A DNA stretch of 7,385 nucleotides from Candidatus Altimarinota bacterium (GTDB lineage: Bacteria > Patescibacteriota > Gracilibacteria > UBA4473): NCBI GenBank assembly GCA_018401175.1, contig JAGYLK010000145.1, positions 1 through 7,385 on the forward strand, written 5' to 3'. The translations under genes were made by a program, and so were the position numbers. A model generated the notes under the pieces. The model was not told where the DNA came from, did not search any database, and saw only the letters and a program-made list of their open reading frames with translations. This document shows, piece by piece, positions 6,771 to 7,385 of this stretch; position 1 is the stretch's first letter; every line of letters starts with the position of its first letter.

Positions 6771-6981
6771 GTTTATTTGAAAAGTTCGAGGTTATTTTTT
6801 CAGAAAGAGAAGAGAAAAGCAATTTCTGAATGTATACATAAAAAGGAAAGCGCTGAAAAAAATTCCGTTTCTTGGATATTTTGTAGTAAATCAACGCTTC
6901 TTGTTGAAAATTTTTCAAATTAAAAAAGATCCTCTCTTTTTTTCTCTGTAAAAAAATATTGTCATCGAAGAATCGACTTTT

Positions 6982-6999
6982 ATTAAAAACGTTTTTAAT
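6982..6999. promoter_or_regulatory. 18-bp perfect palindrome, operator-like
   Basis: ATTAAAAACGTTTTTAAT is perfectly self-complementary over 18 bases and ends 4 bases before the -35 box of the plus-strand promoter candidate at 7004. This placement suits a dimeric transcription factor acting on that promoter. With no loop it is a better DNA-binding site than an RNA hairpin. AT-rich sequence makes palindromes easier to get by chance, so function is unproven. Confidence 0.4.
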
Positions 7000-7003
7000 T
7001 CCA

Positions 7004-7032
7004 TTGACTTCTGTATAAATAAATATTAAAAA
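7004..7032 (+). promoter_or_regulatory. Candidate promoter toward the membrane protein gene
   Basis: TTGACT (7004-7009, 5 of 6) and TAAAAA (7027-7032, 4 of 6) are 17 bases apart. Initiation near 7039 would create a leader of about 230 bases before the ATG at 7270, running through two hairpins and a T-run. Alternatively it drives a short RNA ending near 7097. The -10 sits in A-rich sequence, so its match is weak evidence. Confidence 0.35.
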
Positions 7033-7052
7033 TACATAAGTTCTTTCACATT

Positions 7053-7065
7053 ACGGCTTTGCCGT
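7053..7065 (+). other. Small GC-rich hairpin in the leader
   Basis: ACGGC and GCCGT pair around a TTT loop (7058-7060), followed by TAAAAAAGG. It is the first of two closely spaced hairpins in otherwise very AT-rich sequence. It lacks a downstream T-run, so it is not itself a typical terminator; read on the minus strand the AAAAAA would instead precede the stem as T's. Confidence 0.4.
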
Positions 7066-7074
7066 TAAAAAAGG

Positions 7075-7097
7075 ACGAGTGAGCTCGTTGTTTTTTT
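7075..7097 (+). terminator. Candidate rho-independent terminator / attenuator
   Basis: ACGAG (7075-7079) and CTCGT (7084-7088) pair around a TGAG loop, extendable by a G-U pair. TG and then seven T's follow (7091-7097). The stem plus T-run is terminator-like in the plus direction. It lies about 35-60 bases after the predicted start of the promoter at 7004 and about 170 bases before the membrane protein gene. It could therefore define a short RNA or attenuate the downstream gene. Confidence 0.45.
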
Positions 7098-7174
7098 GTT
7101 CTCAAAAAAATCAATGAACTCCATATTTCCTATTACGGTGAAAAAATTAAATAAATTATGAATCAAAAAAATTA

Positions 7175-7273
7175 ATGTTATGGAAAGAGCAAGAGCACCG
7201 ACTACCTCGTCGTAGTCATAAGTTTTTCAAATTAACCCAAAAAAAATTAACTCAAAAAAAAATAATGTTATGA
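7175..7273 (+). other. Possible 32-codon ORF overlapping the next start (ATGA)
   Basis: An ORF opens with ATG at 7175 and runs 32 codons to a TGA at 7271-7273, which overlaps the ATG at 7270 of the membrane protein gene. The peptide starts MLWKEQEHRLPRRSHKFFK. It is strongly basic, with a tandem LTQKK LTQKK near the end, encoded by two 15-base direct repeats (TTAACYC plus A-run, 7232-7246 and 7247-7261). An 11-codon ORF in another frame (7180-7215) begins MERARAP. The overlap resembles translational coupling, but such a short, A-run-rich frame could be open by chance. I list it as a possibility, not a gene. Confidence 0.2.
7200..7217 (+). other. Hairpin in the leader of the membrane protein gene
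   Basis: GACTAC (7200-7205) and GTAGTC (7212-7217) are perfectly complementary around a CTCGTC loop. ATAAGTTTTTC follows, a short T-run displaced by five bases. It falls inside the 32-codon ORF and over the stop of the 11-codon ORF, 52 bases before the membrane protein start. A regulatory role in translation or attenuation is conceivable but unproven. Confidence 0.35.
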
Positions 7274-7385
7274 CAACAACAAGCTTAGATTTATTTCTCG
7301 ACGGAGTGTATTGGCTCGTGCCAAGCGCGGCAGCCCTTGCGCTGTCCGTCGCGACAATTTTGTTTCTGTGGATGAAGCAGAAACC
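7270..7385 (+). CDS. N-terminus of a membrane protein, possibly membrane-bound pyrophosphatase (partial)
   Basis: The first 38 codons of a gene run off the right edge. After MTTTSLDLF a hydrophobic helix spans about residues 13-35 (YWLVPSAAALALSVATILFL), followed by WMKQK. A short polar N-terminus, a first transmembrane helix and a basic end just after it resemble the start of H+/Na+-translocating pyrophosphatases (HppA type), which use PPi hydrolysis to pump ions. The diagnostic motifs lie beyond the window, so other polytopic membrane proteins remain possible. From codon 10 on, 20 of 29 codons end in G or C, unlike the A/T-ending codons of the neighbours. There is no Shine-Dalgarno; the upstream bases are an A-run and ATAATGTT. 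Confidence 0.55.
   Translation, partial: MTTTSLDLFLDGVYWLVPSAAALALSVATILFLWMKQK

Larger units (their letters stand above)
6771..7269. other. AT-rich divergent intergenic region with palindromes and hairpins
   Basis: No protein gene of normal size fits here. Besides the elements listed separately, it holds ATGTATACAT (6830-6839), the odd palindrome TTGAAAA-T-TTTTCAA (6904-6918) and an A/T-only hairpin-like pair AAAAAAGA/TCTTTTTT (6922-6942). A 13-base word, TTTTTCAAATTAA, occurs at both 6911 and 7223. The region must contain the promoters of the 200-residue protein gene (minus) and of the membrane protein gene at 7270 (plus). Its length is unusual beside the 111-base and 246-base spacers elsewhere in the window. 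Confidence 0.6.

Noticed and set aside
6599..6829. 76-codon plus-strand open frame over the 200-residue protein gene
   Set aside because: It is an antisense shadow, without a promoter or family resemblance.
7039..7269. Known riboswitch (for example fluoride) in the leader
   Set aside because: No conserved core that I know matches; the region is AT-rich with only small hairpins.

Overview
This AT-rich bacterial window holds four complete protein genes and the start of a fifth, all separated by non-coding AT-rich spacers. The standard genetic code fits: mfd ends in a TGA at the expected C-terminus, and no gene needs TGA read through. That argues against the TGA=Gly lineages (Gracilibacteria/Absconditabacteria). 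No start codon has a convincing Shine-Dalgarno sequence. Low GC, A-rich start regions and shortened housekeeping proteins are compatible with a candidate-phylum (CPR-type, perhaps Peregrinibacteria-like) genome, but this is a weak inference.

Layout, left to right. Positions 1-229 hold no supportable gene, only an AT-rich hairpin, degenerate 7-bp repeats and a GC-rich palindrome that is the likely mfd terminator. mfd (transcription-repair coupling factor) occupies 230-3397 on the minus strand. A 246-base spacer carries a candidate mfd promoter and a five-unit heptamer repeat array. dnaN (DNA polymerase sliding clamp) occupies 3644-4747, also minus. A compact 111-base divergent promoter region separates dnaN from a plus-strand CNNM/CBS/CorC-HlyC membrane protein (4859-6184). 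That gene overlaps tail-to-tail by 17 bases with a minus-strand gene for an unrecognised 200-residue protein (6168-6770). A roughly 500-base spacer (6771-7269) then leads to the first 38 codons of a membrane protein, possibly a membrane-bound pyrophosphatase, which runs off the right edge.

mfd and dnaN are genome-maintenance genes: the clamp serves replication and repair, and Mfd clears stalled RNA polymerase and recruits UvrA. They point the same way, but the 246-base gap, the internal promoter candidate and the hairpin at the dnaN stop suggest separate transcription. The CorC-like gene has an excellent promoter ending 8 bases before its ATG, implying a leaderless or nearly leaderless mRNA.

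The genes are ordinary housekeeping types and I see no new defence or biosynthetic system. The structure worth a second look is non-coding. It consists of phased TTTGAAG-type heptamers 3' of both minus-strand genes, and a 500-base leader with an 18-bp perfect palindrome beside a promoter, tandem hairpins with a T-run, and a 32-codon ORF whose stop overlaps the next start as ATGA.
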